Assembly: GCF_014205215.1 (NCBI RefSeq)
Contig: NZ_JACHNC010000001.1
Span: 7,002,501 to 7,066,500 of the forward strand
Length of the DNA: 64,000 nucleotides
Source of the DNA: Actinoplanes lobatus
GTDB taxonomy: Bacteria > Actinomycetota > Actinomycetes > Mycobacteriales > Micromonosporaceae
Direction: 5' to 3'
Shown: piece by piece, positions 50,505 to 60,269 of the stretch
Position numbering within the stretch: the stretch's first letter is position 1
Layout of the letters: each line of letters begins with the position of its first letter
Notes under the pieces: model-generated
The model's database searches: none
Told to the model about the DNA's origin: nothing
The model's input: only the letters and a program-made list of their open reading frames with translations
Translations under genes and position numbers: made by a program

Positions 50505-51763
50505 CAGCGTCCGAGCACCGCGACCGTCACCGGGGCGGGCGCCGCGGTGTGCGCGGGCGCCTCGGGGAACGTGACGGTGACCGTGAGACCGCCACCCGGG
50601 CGGGGAGCGATGTGCACGGTCCCGTCGTGTGCCTGGACGATCGCCTGGGCGATGGACAGACCCAGCCCGAGCCCGTTGGTGTTCGCCGTCCGGTCGGCCG
50701 GCAGGCGCTGGAAGGGCTGCAGGAGCCGGTCGATCGCCTCCGGCGGGACCACCGGGCCGGTGTTGCGGACGGTGAGGACGGGATGGTCGCCGACGGTGGT
50801 GACCGCGACCTCGAGCCAGCCGTGGGGGGTGTTGTGCCGGACGGCGTTGTCGATCAGGTTCGTGATGAGACGTTCGGTGAGGTTGCGGTGTCCCGCCATC
50901 AGGGCCGGCGTGATGTCGGCGCGGACGGAGATCAGCCGGTGCTCCGCTTCGGCCTGGCGGCTGGTCACCGCTTCCCGGGTGAGTTCGCCCAGGTCGAACG
51001 GCTCACGAACCTCGATCCCGGCCTGGCCCCGGGCGAGAGTGAGCAGTGCCTCGATGAGTCGTTCCTGCTGAGCGCCGGCGGCCAGGATGCGCTCATGAGC
51101 CATGCGAAGAGAGGCCTCCGAGGCGTTCGGGTCGGCGAGCGCCACCTGCCCGAGGGCCCGTTGCCGGGCCAGCGGGGTGCGAAGCTCGTGGGAGGCGTTG
51201 GCCACGAAGCGGCGCTGGGCCTCGAACGACACCTGTAGCCGGCTCAGCAGGCCGTCGAAGGTGTCACCGAGCTCCTTCAGCTCGTCGTCGGGCCCTTGCA
51301 GGGACAGCCGCTCGTTGAGGCTGGTGGCCGAGATCCGGCGGGTGGCCGCGGTGATGGTCCGCAGTGGGCGCAGTACCCGCCCGGCCATCAGCCAGCCGAG
51401 AACGACCGAGGCGGCGGACATGATGGCGAGCGCGATGGCGGAGTCGACCCAGAGCGTCTGCAACACGACGACCCGCTGGCTCGCCAGGGCGGCCTCGGTC
51501 GCCGGCATCGAGAATTCCATCGACGACTGCCGGGGACCCGTGCTGCTGCCCATCTCCGGCAGCAGGGGCGACGGTGCGGCCTGCCCGGCGGGGGCCATCT
51601 GCGCGCCGTCCTGCGGGCCGGAGCCGAAGTGCATGATCGAATACCGCACCAGGAGATAGGTGGTGATCAGCAGGGCGGCACCGATGCCGAAGAACAGCAG
51701 GCCGAAGAGCACGGCCAGCCGCAGGCGGACGGTACGGCGTGGCAGGCGGAGACGGAGCGGCAT
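50504..51763 (-). CDS. Sensor histidine kinase
   Basis: 419 residues. TM1 is near residues 15-40 (LAVLFGLLFFGIGAALLITTYLLV). A short extracytoplasmic loop of about 60 residues is Pro/Met-rich (GPQDGAQMAPAGQ). TM2 is LWVDSAIALAIMSAASVVLGWLMAGRVL, followed by HAMP, the HisKA box NASHELRTPLARQRAL and an ATPase part with N-box NLIDNAVRHN and G-box GLGLGLSIAQAIVQAHDG. It phosphorylates the adjacent regulator. The Met-rich sensor loop could bind a metal or an amphiphile, but that is only a guess. It starts nine bases after the regulator stop. Confidence 0.94.
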   Translation of the reverse strand: MPLRLRLPRRTVRLRLAVLFGLLFFGIGAALLITTYLLVRYSIMHFGSGPQDGAQMAPAGQAAPSPLLPEMGSSTGPRQSSMEFSMPATEAALASQRVVVLQTLWVDSAIALAIMSAASVVLGWLMAGRVLRPLRTITAATRRISATSLNERLSLQGPDDELKELGDTFDGLLSRLQVSFEAQRRFVANASHELRTPLARQRALGQVALADPNASEASLRMAHERILAAGAQQERLIEALLTLARGQAGIEVREPFDLGELTREAVTSRQAEAEHRLISVRADITPALMAGHRNLTERLITNLIDNAVRHNTPHGWLEVAVTTVGDHPVLTVRNTGPVVPPEAIDRLLQPFQRLPADRTANTNGLGLGLSIAQAIVQAHDGTVHIAPRPGGGLTVTVTFPEAPAHTAAPAPVTVAVLGR

Positions 51764-51772
51764 GTCGGTTTC

Positions 51773-52435
51773 TCAATCCTCATGGATGCGGTAACCGCGT
51801 CTGGCGATGGTCTCGATGATCGGCGGATCACCCAGCTTGGCCCGCAGCCGGCTCATCACGATCTTCACGGCATTGGTGAACGGGTCGGCGGACTCGTCCC
51901 ACACGCGTTCCAGCAACTCCTCCGCGGAGACGGCCCGGCCCTCGGCGGCCATGAGGATCTCCAGCACACCGAACTCCTTCGGGCGCAGATCGAGCGGGTG
52001 GCCGCCCCGCGCGCAGGTGCGGCGGGCGGTGTCCAGCACGAGGTCACCCTGGCGCAGCACCGGAGGCACCGGAGGCTGGACCCGGCGGGCGAGGGCGCCG
52101 ACGCGCGCCACCAGTGCGGGAAAGTCGAAGGGTTTCGGCAGGTAGTCGTCGGCACCCATGTTCAGGCCCTCCACCAGGTCCTCGGTGGTGGCGGCCGCGG
52201 TGAGCATGAGGATGCGGCTGCGGCAGCCCGCCGCCATCAGCTCGTTGCACACGTCGTCGCCGTGCATGCCCGGAAGATCGCGGTCGAGGACGATGACGTC
52301 ATAGCCGTTGCGGGTCGCCCGCTCCAGCGCGGTGACTCCGTCGAATGTCACATCGACCGCCATGTGCGCCTGACGCAACCCGACAGCGACGATCTGCGCC
52401 ATCTCCTCGTCGTCCTCGACCACCAGAACTCGCAT
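51773..52435 (-). CDS. OmpR-family response regulator
   Basis: 220 residues from ATG 52435 (MRVLVVEDDEEM); a GTG at 52453 would add six residues. The receiver domain has the acidic pair EDD, the phospho-acceptor Asp in VIVLDRDLPG, and the Lys of LPKPFDFP. The C-terminal winged helix (LDLRPKEFGVLEILMAAEGRAVSAEELLERVWDES...NAVKIVMSRLRAKLG) binds direct repeats. It is divergent from the lipoprotein-adaptor-ABC operon whose promoter carries such a repeat, so it probably controls it. Confidence 0.94.
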   Translation of the reverse strand: MRVLVVEDDEEMAQIVAVGLRQAHMAVDVTFDGVTALERATRNGYDVIVLDRDLPGMHGDDVCNELMAAGCRSRILMLTAAATTEDLVEGLNMGADDYLPKPFDFPALVARVGALARRVQPPVPPVLRQGDLVLDTARRTCARGGHPLDLRPKEFGVLEILMAAEGRAVSAEELLERVWDESADPFTNAVKIVMSRLRAKLGDPPIIETIARRGYRIHED

Positions 52436-52608
52436 CCTCGCCGGACCCTCCACTTCATGTCCCGAGCCTCAGCCAGTCTTTGCAAGCTTCCCCATGATGC
52501 TCCAGCGCCGGTTTCCCGGAGGTTTCAGCGCCGCGGCGGCCGGCCCGCCGGACTTGAGCGCGAGGCGGGGTGGAGCCCAGCGGCCGGTGGGTCCGGAGAC
52601 GGTTTGCT

Positions 52609-52626
52609 GTGAAACGTCGGTGAAAC
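52609..52626 (+). promoter_or_regulatory. Direct repeat GTGAAAC-N4-GTGAAAC
   Basis: Two identical heptamers start 11 bases apart (52609 and 52620), one helical turn, as OmpR/PhoB-type regulators prefer. They are 59 bases upstream of the lipoprotein start and just ahead of a possible -10 (near 52636). Confidence 0.6.
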
Positions 52627-52684
52627 CGGTCCTCCGATAGAAAAGCCGTCGGGGCAAGAACCCCGGTCGCAACAGGAGGACAAG

Positions 52685-53284
52685 ATGTTCACGATCAAGA
52701 GCGCCAAAGCGTCGCGGACCGGATGGCTTCGCAACACCGGTGTCGTCGCTTTCATGCTGGTGACGGCTGTGGTCGGCGCCGGCTGCAACAACGACTCCGG
52801 CGAGGGCAACAATGCGGTGGCGTCGCTGCCGGACAATTCCGCCGCGTCGGCGCCGGCCGTTTCTGGAAGTGGTACCGGGGACCTCGCCGCGTACGCCAAC
52901 TGCCTGCGCGGTAATGGTCTCCCGGACTTCCCTGACCCGGAGAACGGCGCTCTCGCCCTGCCCGAAGGGGTCAATCCGAACTCCAAGGAGTTCAAGGACG
53001 CCGAGGCGAAGTGCGCCCGGTACAAGCCCGAGGGCAAGCCGCAGAACGGCGGCGACGCGGGCGGGCAGACCTGGTCGCAGGAGGAGAAACTCAAGTACGC
53101 GAAGTGCATGCGCGAGAACGGCGCGACCGGCTTCTCCGACCCGGACGCCAACGGCGATTTCGCCAACCGCAAGGGCGACGGCCCGGACCCGGAGTCGGCG
53201 CAGTACAAGGCCGCCGAAGAAGCGTGCAAACAGTACAAGTCGAACATCCCTGAGGACGCGCCGCAGGGTGGAGCCGGTCAGTGA
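52685..53284 (+). CDS. Lipoprotein with two Cys-pair repeats
   Basis: 199 residues. The signal peptide with lipobox VGAGC puts Cys34 at the lipid site. The mature part has two related units: YANCLRGNGLPDFPDPENG...DAEAKCARY (Cys73, Cys110) and YAKCMRENGATGFSDPDANG...AAEEACKQY (Cys141, Cys181), each probably with one disulfide. This unit is frequent in actinobacterial operons with HlyD-like adaptors and MacB-like ABC proteins, with no known role. AGGAGGACAAG stands before ATG 52685. Its stop overlaps the adaptor start (GTGA). Confidence 0.85.
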   Translation: MFTIKSAKASRTGWLRNTGVVAFMLVTAVVGAGCNNDSGEGNNAVASLPDNSAASAPAVSGSGTGDLAAYANCLRGNGLPDFPDPENGALALPEGVNPNSKEFKDAEAKCARYKPEGKPQNGGDAGGQTWSQEEKLKYAKCMRENGATGFSDPDANGDFANRKGDGPDPESAQYKAAEEACKQYKSNIPEDAPQGGAGQ

Positions 53285-54408
53285 GCCAGACGGAGACCCC
53301 CACTGAACCCCAGGCGCGCGCGCCGGTGGCGAACAGCTACCGGCGGCCGGCGGTGCTGATCGTCCTGCTGCTGGTGGGCGCCGGGGCCGCGACAGCCGTG
53401 GTCCTCCGCCCCTGGGAGAAGGAGACCGGGCAGGCGGCGTACCAGAACAAGGCGGTGTTCGCGCTGGCGGACGTCACCAAGGGCGATATCTCCGCGACGT
53501 CGCTGCAGAACGGCAAGCTCGGCTACGCCGGCTCCTACAAGGTGGTCAACAACGCCGACGGCAAACTCACCGACGCGCCGTCGGCCGGGCAGGTGATCAC
53601 GTCGGGGAAGCCGATCTACCGGGTGGACGGCCAGCCGGTGATCTTCATGACGGGGTCCTACCTGCCGGCGTACCGGGCGCTCGACCGGGGCCTCAAGGGC
53701 GCCGACGTACAGCAGTTGAACGCTTCCCTGGTGGCGTTGAAGTACGCCACCAGGAGCCAGATCGACCCGGACTCCGACTACTTCGGCAAGCAGACCTACT
53801 GGGCCGTGTGGCGCTTCCAGAAGGCCATGAAGCTGGAGAAGACCGGTTCGGTGCCGCTGGGACAGGTGATCTTCCTGCCGGCGAAGCAACTGCGCATCAC
53901 CTCGGTCGCCGCGACCGTCGGTGCCGGCGTCGCCCCGGGAGCGACCGTCCTGGAGGCGTCGTCCACGGAACGCCAGGCCACGCTGAAGCTGAACGCGAGT
54001 CAGCAGTCACAGGTCAAGGCCGGTGACAAGGTGACCGTCACGATGCCTACCGGCAAGTCGACGCCGGGTGTGGTGTCGGCGGTCGGCAAGATCGCGTCCA
54101 CCGAGGGCGACAAGACGACCGTCGACGTCTACATCAAGCTGTCCAAGCCGGAGGAGACCGGCGCCCTGGACAAGACCCCGGTGCAGATCGCCATCGTCTC
54201 CGGCGTGTCCGAGGACGTCCTGTCGGTTCCGGTGAGCGCGCTGCTGGCCCTCGCCGGTGGCGGGTACGCGGTCGAGGTGGTGGACGCCGCTGGGGCACAC
54301 ACACTCGTGCGGGTCGAGACCGGACTGATCGACGACGGCGAAGGCCGGGTCGAGGTCTCCGGTGACGGCCTGGCCAAGGGACAGAAAGTCGCGGTGCCGG
54401 CGTCATGA
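53281..54408 (+). CDS. Membrane-fusion/adaptor protein with peptidoglycan-binding domain
   Basis: 375 residues. One N-terminal membrane anchor (about 22-43, [18 protein letters not shown]). A PG_binding_1-like segment is around residues 140-185 ([46 protein letters not shown]), followed by a barrel-sandwich/beta-barrel part ([45 protein letters not shown]). It should link the ABC exporter to the cell wall. It starts at GTG 53281 inside the preceding stop, and its ATGA overlaps the ATPase gene. Confidence 0.88.
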   Translation: MSQTETPTEPQARAPVANSYRRPAVLIVLLLVGAGAATAVVLRPWEKETGQAAYQNKAVFALADVTKGDISATSLQNGKLGYAGSYKVVNNADGKLTDAPSAGQVITSGKPIYRVDGQPVIFMTGSYLPAYRALDRGLKGADVQQLNASLVALKYATRSQIDPDSDYFGKQTYWAVWRFQKAMKLEKTGSVPLGQVIFLPAKQLRITSVAATVGAGVAPGATVLEASSTERQATLKLNASQQSQVKAGDKVTVTMPTGKSTPGVVSAVGKIASTEGDKTTVDVYIKLSKPEETGALDKTPVQIAIVSGVSEDVLSVPVSALLALAGGGYAVEVVDAAGAHTLVRVETGLIDDGEGRVEVSGDGLAKGQKVAVPAS

Positions 54409-55133
54409 CAGGAAGGCTGACGGCCACGCCGGTGCTCCAACTGGACAACGTTCAGAAGATCTACCCGGGCCTCTCTCCGGTGGTGGCGCTGGACAGCGCC
54501 ACCTTCACGATCCGCCGTGGTGAGCTGGTCGCCATCGTGGGTCCGTCGGGCTCCGGGAAGTCCACCCTGTTGCAGGTGATGGGCACCCTGGACCGGCCGA
54601 CCGCCGGAACGGTCCGGGTCGTCGGTGACGACGTGGCCCAGATGTCCGACCGCGATCTGGCCTGGCTGCGGGCGACCCGGATCGGCTTCGTGTTCCAGCA
54701 GTTCTTCCTGGCCGACTACGCCACGGCCCTGGAGAACGTGGCCGACGGGCTGTTCTACTCCGGAACCCGGTACCGCGACCGGATCGACGCGGCCGACATC
54801 GCACTGCAGCGGGTCGGCCTCGGCCATCGGGTGCACCACCGTCCGGCCGAGCTGTCCGGTGGTGAGCGGCAGCGGGTCGCGCTCGCCCGTGCGCTGGTCG
54901 GCAACCCGGCCATCGTGCTGGCCGACGAGCCGACCGGAAATCTGGACAGTGTCTCCGGCGGGTCGGTCCACCAGTTGCTGCGCCGGCTCAACGACGAGGG
55001 CACGACGATCGTCGTGATCACCCACGACCGCGATCTGGCGGCCAGGCTGCCGCGCCGCATCGAGGTGCTGGACGGGCACATCGTCGCCGATGTCGCTCAA
55101 CACGAACACCGGACCTCAAGGGAGGGGGACTGA
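54405..55133 (+). CDS. ABC transporter ATPase, MacB/LolD type
   Basis: 242 residues with Walker [10 protein letters not shown], the Q-loop in [19 protein letters not shown], signature [15 protein letters not shown], Walker [14 protein letters not shown] and switch His ITHDRDLA. This subfamily drives mechanotransmission by MacB-type permeases rather than classic transport. It ends just before the permease start. Confidence 0.94.
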   Translation: MTGRLTATPVLQLDNVQKIYPGLSPVVALDSATFTIRRGELVAIVGPSGSGKSTLLQVMGTLDRPTAGTVRVVGDDVAQMSDRDLAWLRATRIGFVFQQFFLADYATALENVADGLFYSGTRYRDRIDAADIALQRVGLGHRVHHRPAELSGGERQRVALARALVGNPAIVLADEPTGNLDSVSGGSVHQLLRRLNDEGTTIVVITHDRDLAARLPRRIEVLDGHIVADVAQHEHRTSREGD

Positions 55134-55134
55134 C

Positions 55135-56331
55135 ATGCCGGCGACGGCTACCGTACGGCTGCACCCGGCCGACCTTGCCAGGGTGGCGAGCGTGGGGTTG
55201 CGTACCCGGCGGGTCCGGGCCACGTTGTCGGCCCTGGGCATCGCGATCGGGGTGGCGGCGATGGTCGCGGTGCTGGGCCTGTCCGCCTCTTCCCAGGCCG
55301 GACTGCTGTCCGAAATCGACGAACTGGGTACCAACCTGCTCACGGTCGAACCCGGCCAGACGATGTCCGGCGAGACGGCGAAGCTGCCCGAGGACGCGGT
55401 GCCGATGATCTCCCGGATCGGCCCGGTCGAGAATGTGCAGAGCACCGGCGAGGTCGCCGCCAAGGTGTACCGCACCCGGTACATACCGGAGGTCAACACC
55501 AACGGCCTGTCGGTGCACGCCGCGAGCCTCGGCCTGCCCACCGCCGTCAGCACCTCGGTCGCCCAGGGGGAATACCTCAACGCGGCCACCGCGGCCCAGC
55601 CGGTCGCCGTGCTGGGTGCCGACGCGGCCCGGCGGCTGGGCGTCTACCACCTGATCCCGAACCAGCGGATCTGGGTCGGTGAACAGTGGTTCTACGTCGC
55701 GGGCATCCTGAACCCGGCGAAGCTGACTCCGGAGATCGACACCTCGGTGCTCATCGGATACGAGTCGGCAGCGCACTACCTGAACTTCGACGGCTACTCC
55801 ACGAAGGTGTACGTGCTGTCGCAACCCGACCAGGTCACCTCGGTCTACAACGTGCTCGCCGCGACGGCCAACCCGGCCACGCCGGACGAGATCACCGTCA
55901 GCCGGCCGTCCACGGCACTGATCGCCAGGGCCGCCGCCCAGTCCGCGTTCAACGGACTGTTCCTCGGCCTCGGCGCGGTCGCTCTGCTGGTCGGTGGGAT
56001 CGGTGTGGCCAACACCATGGTCATCTCGGTGCTGGAACGCCGCTCCGAGATCGGGCTCCGGCGGGCCCTCGGCGCGACTCGGGGTGACATCAGAACCCAG
56101 TTCCTGTCCGAGGCGATTCTTCTCGCGGCGATCGGTGGCGCGGTGGGGGTGGGCGCCGGGGTACTGGCCACGGTGGCCTATGCCCAGGTCAAGGGCTGGG
56201 AGACGGTGGTACCCCCACTCGCGTGGGCGGGTGGGCTGGGTGCCTCGATGCTGATCGGTGCGGTGGCGGGACTGCTGCCGGCCCTCCGCGCGGCCCGCAT
56301 GGCACCGACCGAGGCGCTCCGAACGGCGTAG
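55135..56331 (+). CDS. ABC transporter permease, MacB/FtsX type
   Basis: 398 residues from ATG 55135, after GGAGGGGG. TM1 (LSALGIAIGVAAMVAVLGLSA) is followed by an extracytoplasmic MacB-PCD domain (about 60-265) and three C-terminal helices with the FtsX core (GLGAVALLVGGIGVANTMVISVLERRSEIGLRRALGATRGDIRTQFLSEAILLA). Together with the ATPase, adaptor and lipoprotein it makes an envelope exporter, probably of antimicrobial peptide, lipid or metabolite type. Substrate unknown. Confidence 0.94.
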   Translation: MPATATVRLHPADLARVASVGLRTRRVRATLSALGIAIGVAAMVAVLGLSASSQAGLLSEIDELGTNLLTVEPGQTMSGETAKLPEDAVPMISRIGPVENVQSTGEVAAKVYRTRYIPEVNTNGLSVHAASLGLPTAVSTSVAQGEYLNAATAAQPVAVLGADAARRLGVYHLIPNQRIWVGEQWFYVAGILNPAKLTPEIDTSVLIGYESAAHYLNFDGYSTKVYVLSQPDQVTSVYNVLAATANPATPDEITVSRPSTALIARAAAQSAFNGLFLGLGAVALLVGGIGVANTMVISVLERRSEIGLRRALGATRGDIRTQFLSEAILLAAIGGAVGVGAGVLATVAYAQVKGWETVVPPLAWAGGLGASMLIGAVAGLLPALRAARMAPTEALRTA

Positions 56332-56540
56332 GCCGCAGCCGGCCGCGCAGGCCCGAGGTTTGCCGAACAGTGTGTGAAACAGGACAGCAGGTAGCAGCAT
56401 CAGGAACTGGCTCGAAGGAACCGGCGGGCAACACGCCGACCACTTCTCGGGCCGACGCTCGAGTCCAGCAGCGGGAGAGCCACGATGTCGCAATACTCAC
56501 CGGTACCGTCCACGCTCACCGGCGATGTCATCGATGTCCG

Positions 56541-58058
56541 ATGAGCCCGGCAGCCGGAAGTGCCGAGGCCATCACGGATGTTCTCGTGGCCGGTGCCGGC
56601 CCGACCGGTCTCACGCTCGCCTGCGACCTCGCCCGTCGTGGCGTGGCGGTGCGGATCGTCGACCGGGTGCCGGAGTTCCCCACCGGCTCCCGGGGGAAGG
56701 GGCTGAGCCCGCGCAGCCAGGAGGTGCTCGACGATCTGGGGGTCGCCGACCGGATCCTGGCGTCCGGTATCAGCCACCTGCGGCACCGCAAGTACCAGGG
56801 GACCGAGGTGATCGCCGAGGTCGATCCGCAGGCCGATCAGGTACCCACGCCCGACGTCCCGTACCCCGCGGCCCTGATGATCCCGCAGTGGCGGGTGGAG
56901 CAGATCCTGCGCGAGCGGCTGGACGGCCTCGGCGTCACCGTCGAGCGCGGCGCCGAGCTGAGCGACTTCCAGCAGGACGCCGACGGGGTGACCACGACGG
57001 TCGGTGAGGAGCGGATCCGGGCCCGATACCTCATCGGCTGCGACGGTGGCCGGAGCACCGTCCGCAAGGCACTCGGCCTGCCGATGCGCGGCGAGACACC
57101 GGACATGCAACTCATGGCGGTCGGTGACGTCCGGGTCGACGGGCTCGGCCGCGACGCCTGGCATCAGTGGTTCACCGACGACGGTGTCGTCATGCTGTGC
57201 CCGCTGCCCGGCACCGACGTGTTCCAGATACAGGCCACCCCCGAACTCGACGCGGACGGCGCACCGCTCGAACCGACCCTGGAACGGTTCCGGCAGACCT
57301 TCGATCGTGTGGCCGGGCTGCCGGGTGTGCGGTTGCACGACCTGGCGTGGCGCTCGACGTACCGCGTCAACGTCCGGATGGTCGACCGGCTCCGGGTGGA
57401 CCGGGTGTTCCTCGCCGGGGACGCGGCCCACGTGCATCCGATCGCCGGCGGGCTCGGCATGAACAGCGGGATCCAGGACGCGTACAAACTGGGCTGGAAG
57501 CTCGGTCTGGTGGTTGCGGGGAGGGCCGCCCCGACGCTGCTGGACACCTATGACGAGGAGCGGCTCCCGATCGCGAGCTGGCTGCTGGGCATCACCTCGG
57601 AACGGCTCACCGCGGTCCTCGACGCCGTCAAGGAGAAGGGAGGCGGTCTCGACGCGGTGGCCACGCCCGAGTTGACCCAGCTGGCGCTCCGGTATCCGTG
57701 GAGCCGGCTCTCCCGTCAGGCCGGCCGGTCCGCCCGAGTCCAGCCGGGGGACCGGGCGCCGGACGCGCCGCTGTGTGACACCGACGGCACGCCGATTCAC
57801 CTCTTCGATCTGTTCCGCGGTCCGCGCTTCACCCTGCTCGGCATCGGTGAACACGGTGTCCCACCGCTTGACGGTGTGGATCCCGCGATCGTCGGCTCCT
57901 GGACGGTCGGGCCGGGCGGCCTGCACGACCATGGCGGGCATGCAGCGAACGCCTACGGCGCAGACACCCTTGTCCTGGTACGCCCGGACGGCTACGTCGG
58001 CCTGGTCGCCGAACCGGGGGACAGCCGTGGCGTCCGCGACTACTTGAACTCGCTCTGA
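56541..58058 (+). CDS. FAD-dependent aromatic-type monooxygenase
   Basis: 505 residues of the class A flavoprotein hydroxylases (PheA/PcpB/Rox-like). It has the Rossmann motif VLVAGAGPTGLTLACDLARRG, the DG motif YLIGCDGGRSTVRKALG, GDAAHVHPIAGGLGMNSGIQDAYKLGWKLG, and a C-terminal thioredoxin-like part. Members hydroxylate phenols, polyketides or rifamycins using NAD(P)H and oxygen. Start ATG 56541 is chosen because the Rossmann strand begins 14 residues later. No clear ribosome site. It stands alone, with about 210 noncoding bases upstream. Confidence 0.88.
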   Translation: MSPAAGSAEAITDVLVAGAGPTGLTLACDLARRGVAVRIVDRVPEFPTGSRGKGLSPRSQEVLDDLGVADRILASGISHLRHRKYQGTEVIAEVDPQADQVPTPDVPYPAALMIPQWRVEQILRERLDGLGVTVERGAELSDFQQDADGVTTTVGEERIRARYLIGCDGGRSTVRKALGLPMRGETPDMQLMAVGDVRVDGLGRDAWHQWFTDDGVVMLCPLPGTDVFQIQATPELDADGAPLEPTLERFRQTFDRVAGLPGVRLHDLAWRSTYRVNVRMVDRLRVDRVFLAGDAAHVHPIAGGLGMNSGIQDAYKLGWKLGLVVAGRAAPTLLDTYDEERLPIASWLLGITSERLTAVLDAVKEKGGGLDAVATPELTQLALRYPWSRLSRQAGRSARVQPGDRAPDAPLCDTDGTPIHLFDLFRGPRFTLLGIGEHGVPPLDGVDPAIVGSWTVGPGGLHDHGGHAANAYGADTLVLVRPDGYVGLVAEPGDSRGVRDYLNSL

Positions 58059-58210
58059 ACAGGCTGGTCAGGGGACCTCCGGCCGCATAGAACGTCAAGA
58101 ATCTCAGAGTGAAGAACTCGGGCGGTATTCGCCACCGTGATGCCGCCATGGCACCGATACTGGGCTGAGTCTGTGCCGATCACCGTCGCAGCAGCCTGGA
58201 GGGGTTCACC

Positions 58211-60169
58211 GTGCTCGACCAGCAGCAGCCGGCGGCGGATCACAGCACGCCACACGAAGGCGCGGGCGGTAGTGGGCGTGATGTCGTGCGCCTGGCCGTG
58301 GTCGTCGGTGCGCTCGGGGTGGTGTTCGGCGACATCGGCACCAGCCCGATCTACACGATGCAGACGGTCTTCAACCCCGCCGACCCGCATCCGGTCCCGG
58401 TCACCACCGACAACGTGTACGGTGTCGTGTCGCTGATCTTCTGGGCCGTGATGATCATCGTGACCCTCACCTACGTGCTGCTCGCCATGCGCATCGACAA
58501 CGACGGCGAAGGCGGCATCATGGCGCTGATCACGTTGCTGCGCCGGTGGACCGCACCCCGGGGCAGACGTACCGCCGCGGTCCTGGCCGGTCTGGGTATC
58601 TTCGGCGCCTCCCTGTTCTTCGGCGACAGCATGATCACGCCGGCGATCTCCGTACTGTCGGCCGTGGAAGGTCTCAAGATCGTCGCGCCGTCGCTGGAGG
58701 AGTGGATCGTCCCGATCACCGCGGTCATCATCGTGGCGTTGTTCGCGGTGCAGCGGCACGGCACCGCGGTCATCGGCCGGTTGTTCGGCCCGATCATGAT
58801 CGTCTGGTTCACGGCGATCGGCGCCTGCGGTGTCATCGGCATCGCCGAGCAGCCCGCCATCCTCAAGGCGCTGTCACCCACCTACGCGCTGAGCTTCCTG
58901 GCCGGCAACTTCGGCATCGCGTTCTTCGCACTCGCCGGGATCGTACTGGCGGTCACCGGCGCCGAGGCGCTCTACGCCGACATGGGCCACTTCGGCCGCC
59001 GCGCCATCACCCGCGGCTGGCTGCTGCTGGCGCTGCCGGCCTGCGTACTGAGCTACCTCGGCCAGGGAGCCCTGATCCTGCAGGACGCGGCCAACATCAG
59101 CGGCCCGTTCTTCCTGCTGGTCCCGGGATGGGGGAGGTGGGCGATGGTGCTGCTGGCCACCGCGGCCACGGTCATCGCCTCCCAAGCGGTGATCACGGGC
59201 GCCTACTCGGTCGCCGCGCAGGCCGCCCGCCTCGGATACCTGCCACGGCTGCGCATCACGCACACGTCGGAGTCGACCATCGGCCAGATCTACGTGCCCT
59301 GGATCAACTGGCTGCTGCTGGTCTCCGTACTCACCCTGGTCTTCGCGTTCCGCAGCTCCGCGGCCCTGGCGTACGCGTTCGGCATGGCGGTGATCTGCAC
59401 CATCTCCATCACCACCCTGCTGTTCTTCTACGTCGCCCGGTCCCGCTGGGGAACACCCTGGTGGCTGCTCGCGACCGGCGCCACCGTCCTGGTGGGCATC
59501 GACCTGTTGTTCGTCGCCGCCAACCTCACCAAACTCGCCCACGGCGCCTGGCTGCCACTGCTCATCGGCCTGACCGCGTTCACCGTCATGACCACCTGGC
59601 AACGCGGCCGGGAGATCGTCACCGCCAACCGCAAACGCCAGGAAGGCTCGCTGCAGGACTTCGTCACCCAGCTGAGAACCGGCGCGACGCCAGCCACCAC
59701 TGTCCCTGGCACCGCGGTGTTCCTCAACCGCGGTGGACAGACCGCACCACTGGCCCTACGCGCCAACGTCGAACACAACAAGATTCGCCATGAACGCGTC
59801 GTCATCCTGTCGCTGGAGACCCAGCCGGTGCCCCGCGTCGCGGACGCCGACCGCATCACCGTCGACGATCTTGGATACGGCGACGACGGCATCATCTTCG
59901 TCGCCGCCCGTTACGGCTACACCGAAACTCCCGACGTGCCCGCGACACTACGCGGGCTGACACCGGAGCAGACCGAAGGGCCCCTCGACACCGACGACAC
60001 GACCTACTACCTCTCCAAGATCGAACTCCAGAGCTCGCCGGAACCGACCATGGCCCAGTGGCGTAAACGGCTGTTCACGGCCACCTCCAACATCACCGCC
60101 GACGCCGCCGAGCAATTCGGCCTGCCCCGCGACCGTACCGTCATCATGGGTTCCCACATCGACGTGTGA
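58211..60169 (+). CDS. kup: Kup-type potassium transporter
   Basis: 652 residues with twelve predicted membrane helices. It shows the Kup opening VVVGALGVVFGDIGTSPIYTMQTVF, GEGGIMALITLLRR, FFGDSMITPAISVLSAVEGL, and YADMGHFGRRAITRGW, followed by a soluble C-terminal domain (about 490-652). It imports K+ with protons. GTG 58211 follows GGAGGGG. I could not identify a ydaO/c-di-AMP riboswitch in its leader of about 150 bases. Confidence 0.95.
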   Translation: MLDQQQPAADHSTPHEGAGGSGRDVVRLAVVVGALGVVFGDIGTSPIYTMQTVFNPADPHPVPVTTDNVYGVVSLIFWAVMIIVTLTYVLLAMRIDNDGEGGIMALITLLRRWTAPRGRRTAAVLAGLGIFGASLFFGDSMITPAISVLSAVEGLKIVAPSLEEWIVPITAVIIVALFAVQRHGTAVIGRLFGPIMIVWFTAIGACGVIGIAEQPAILKALSPTYALSFLAGNFGIAFFALAGIVLAVTGAEALYADMGHFGRRAITRGWLLLALPACVLSYLGQGALILQDAANISGPFFLLVPGWGRWAMVLLATAATVIASQAVITGAYSVAAQAARLGYLPRLRITHTSESTIGQIYVPWINWLLLVSVLTLVFAFRSSAALAYAFGMAVICTISITTLLFFYVARSRWGTPWWLLATGATVLVGIDLLFVAANLTKLAHGAWLPLLIGLTAFTVMTTWQRGREIVTANRKRQEGSLQDFVTQLRTGATPATTVPGTAVFLNRGGQTAPLALRANVEHNKIRHERVVILSLETQPVPRVADADRITVDDLGYGDDGIIFVAARYGYTETPDVPATLRGLTPEQTEGPLDTDDTTYYLSKIELQSSPEPTMAQWRKRLFTATSNITADAAEQFGLPRDRTVIMGSHIDV

Positions 60170-60269
60170 CGCGTACGTCCTGGACGGCTTTCCCGGTGTG
60201 GCAGCGATCGGCTCGGCATGGGCTATCGCTACCCACCTTGACCGCGGGTGCCCGTCGCGGACGTCGAAC

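Noticed and set aside
58059..58210. ydaO/c-di-AMP riboswitch before kup
   Set aside because: Such riboswitches often precede kup in actinobacteria, but I could not identify the conserved core here. A covariance-model search would decide.
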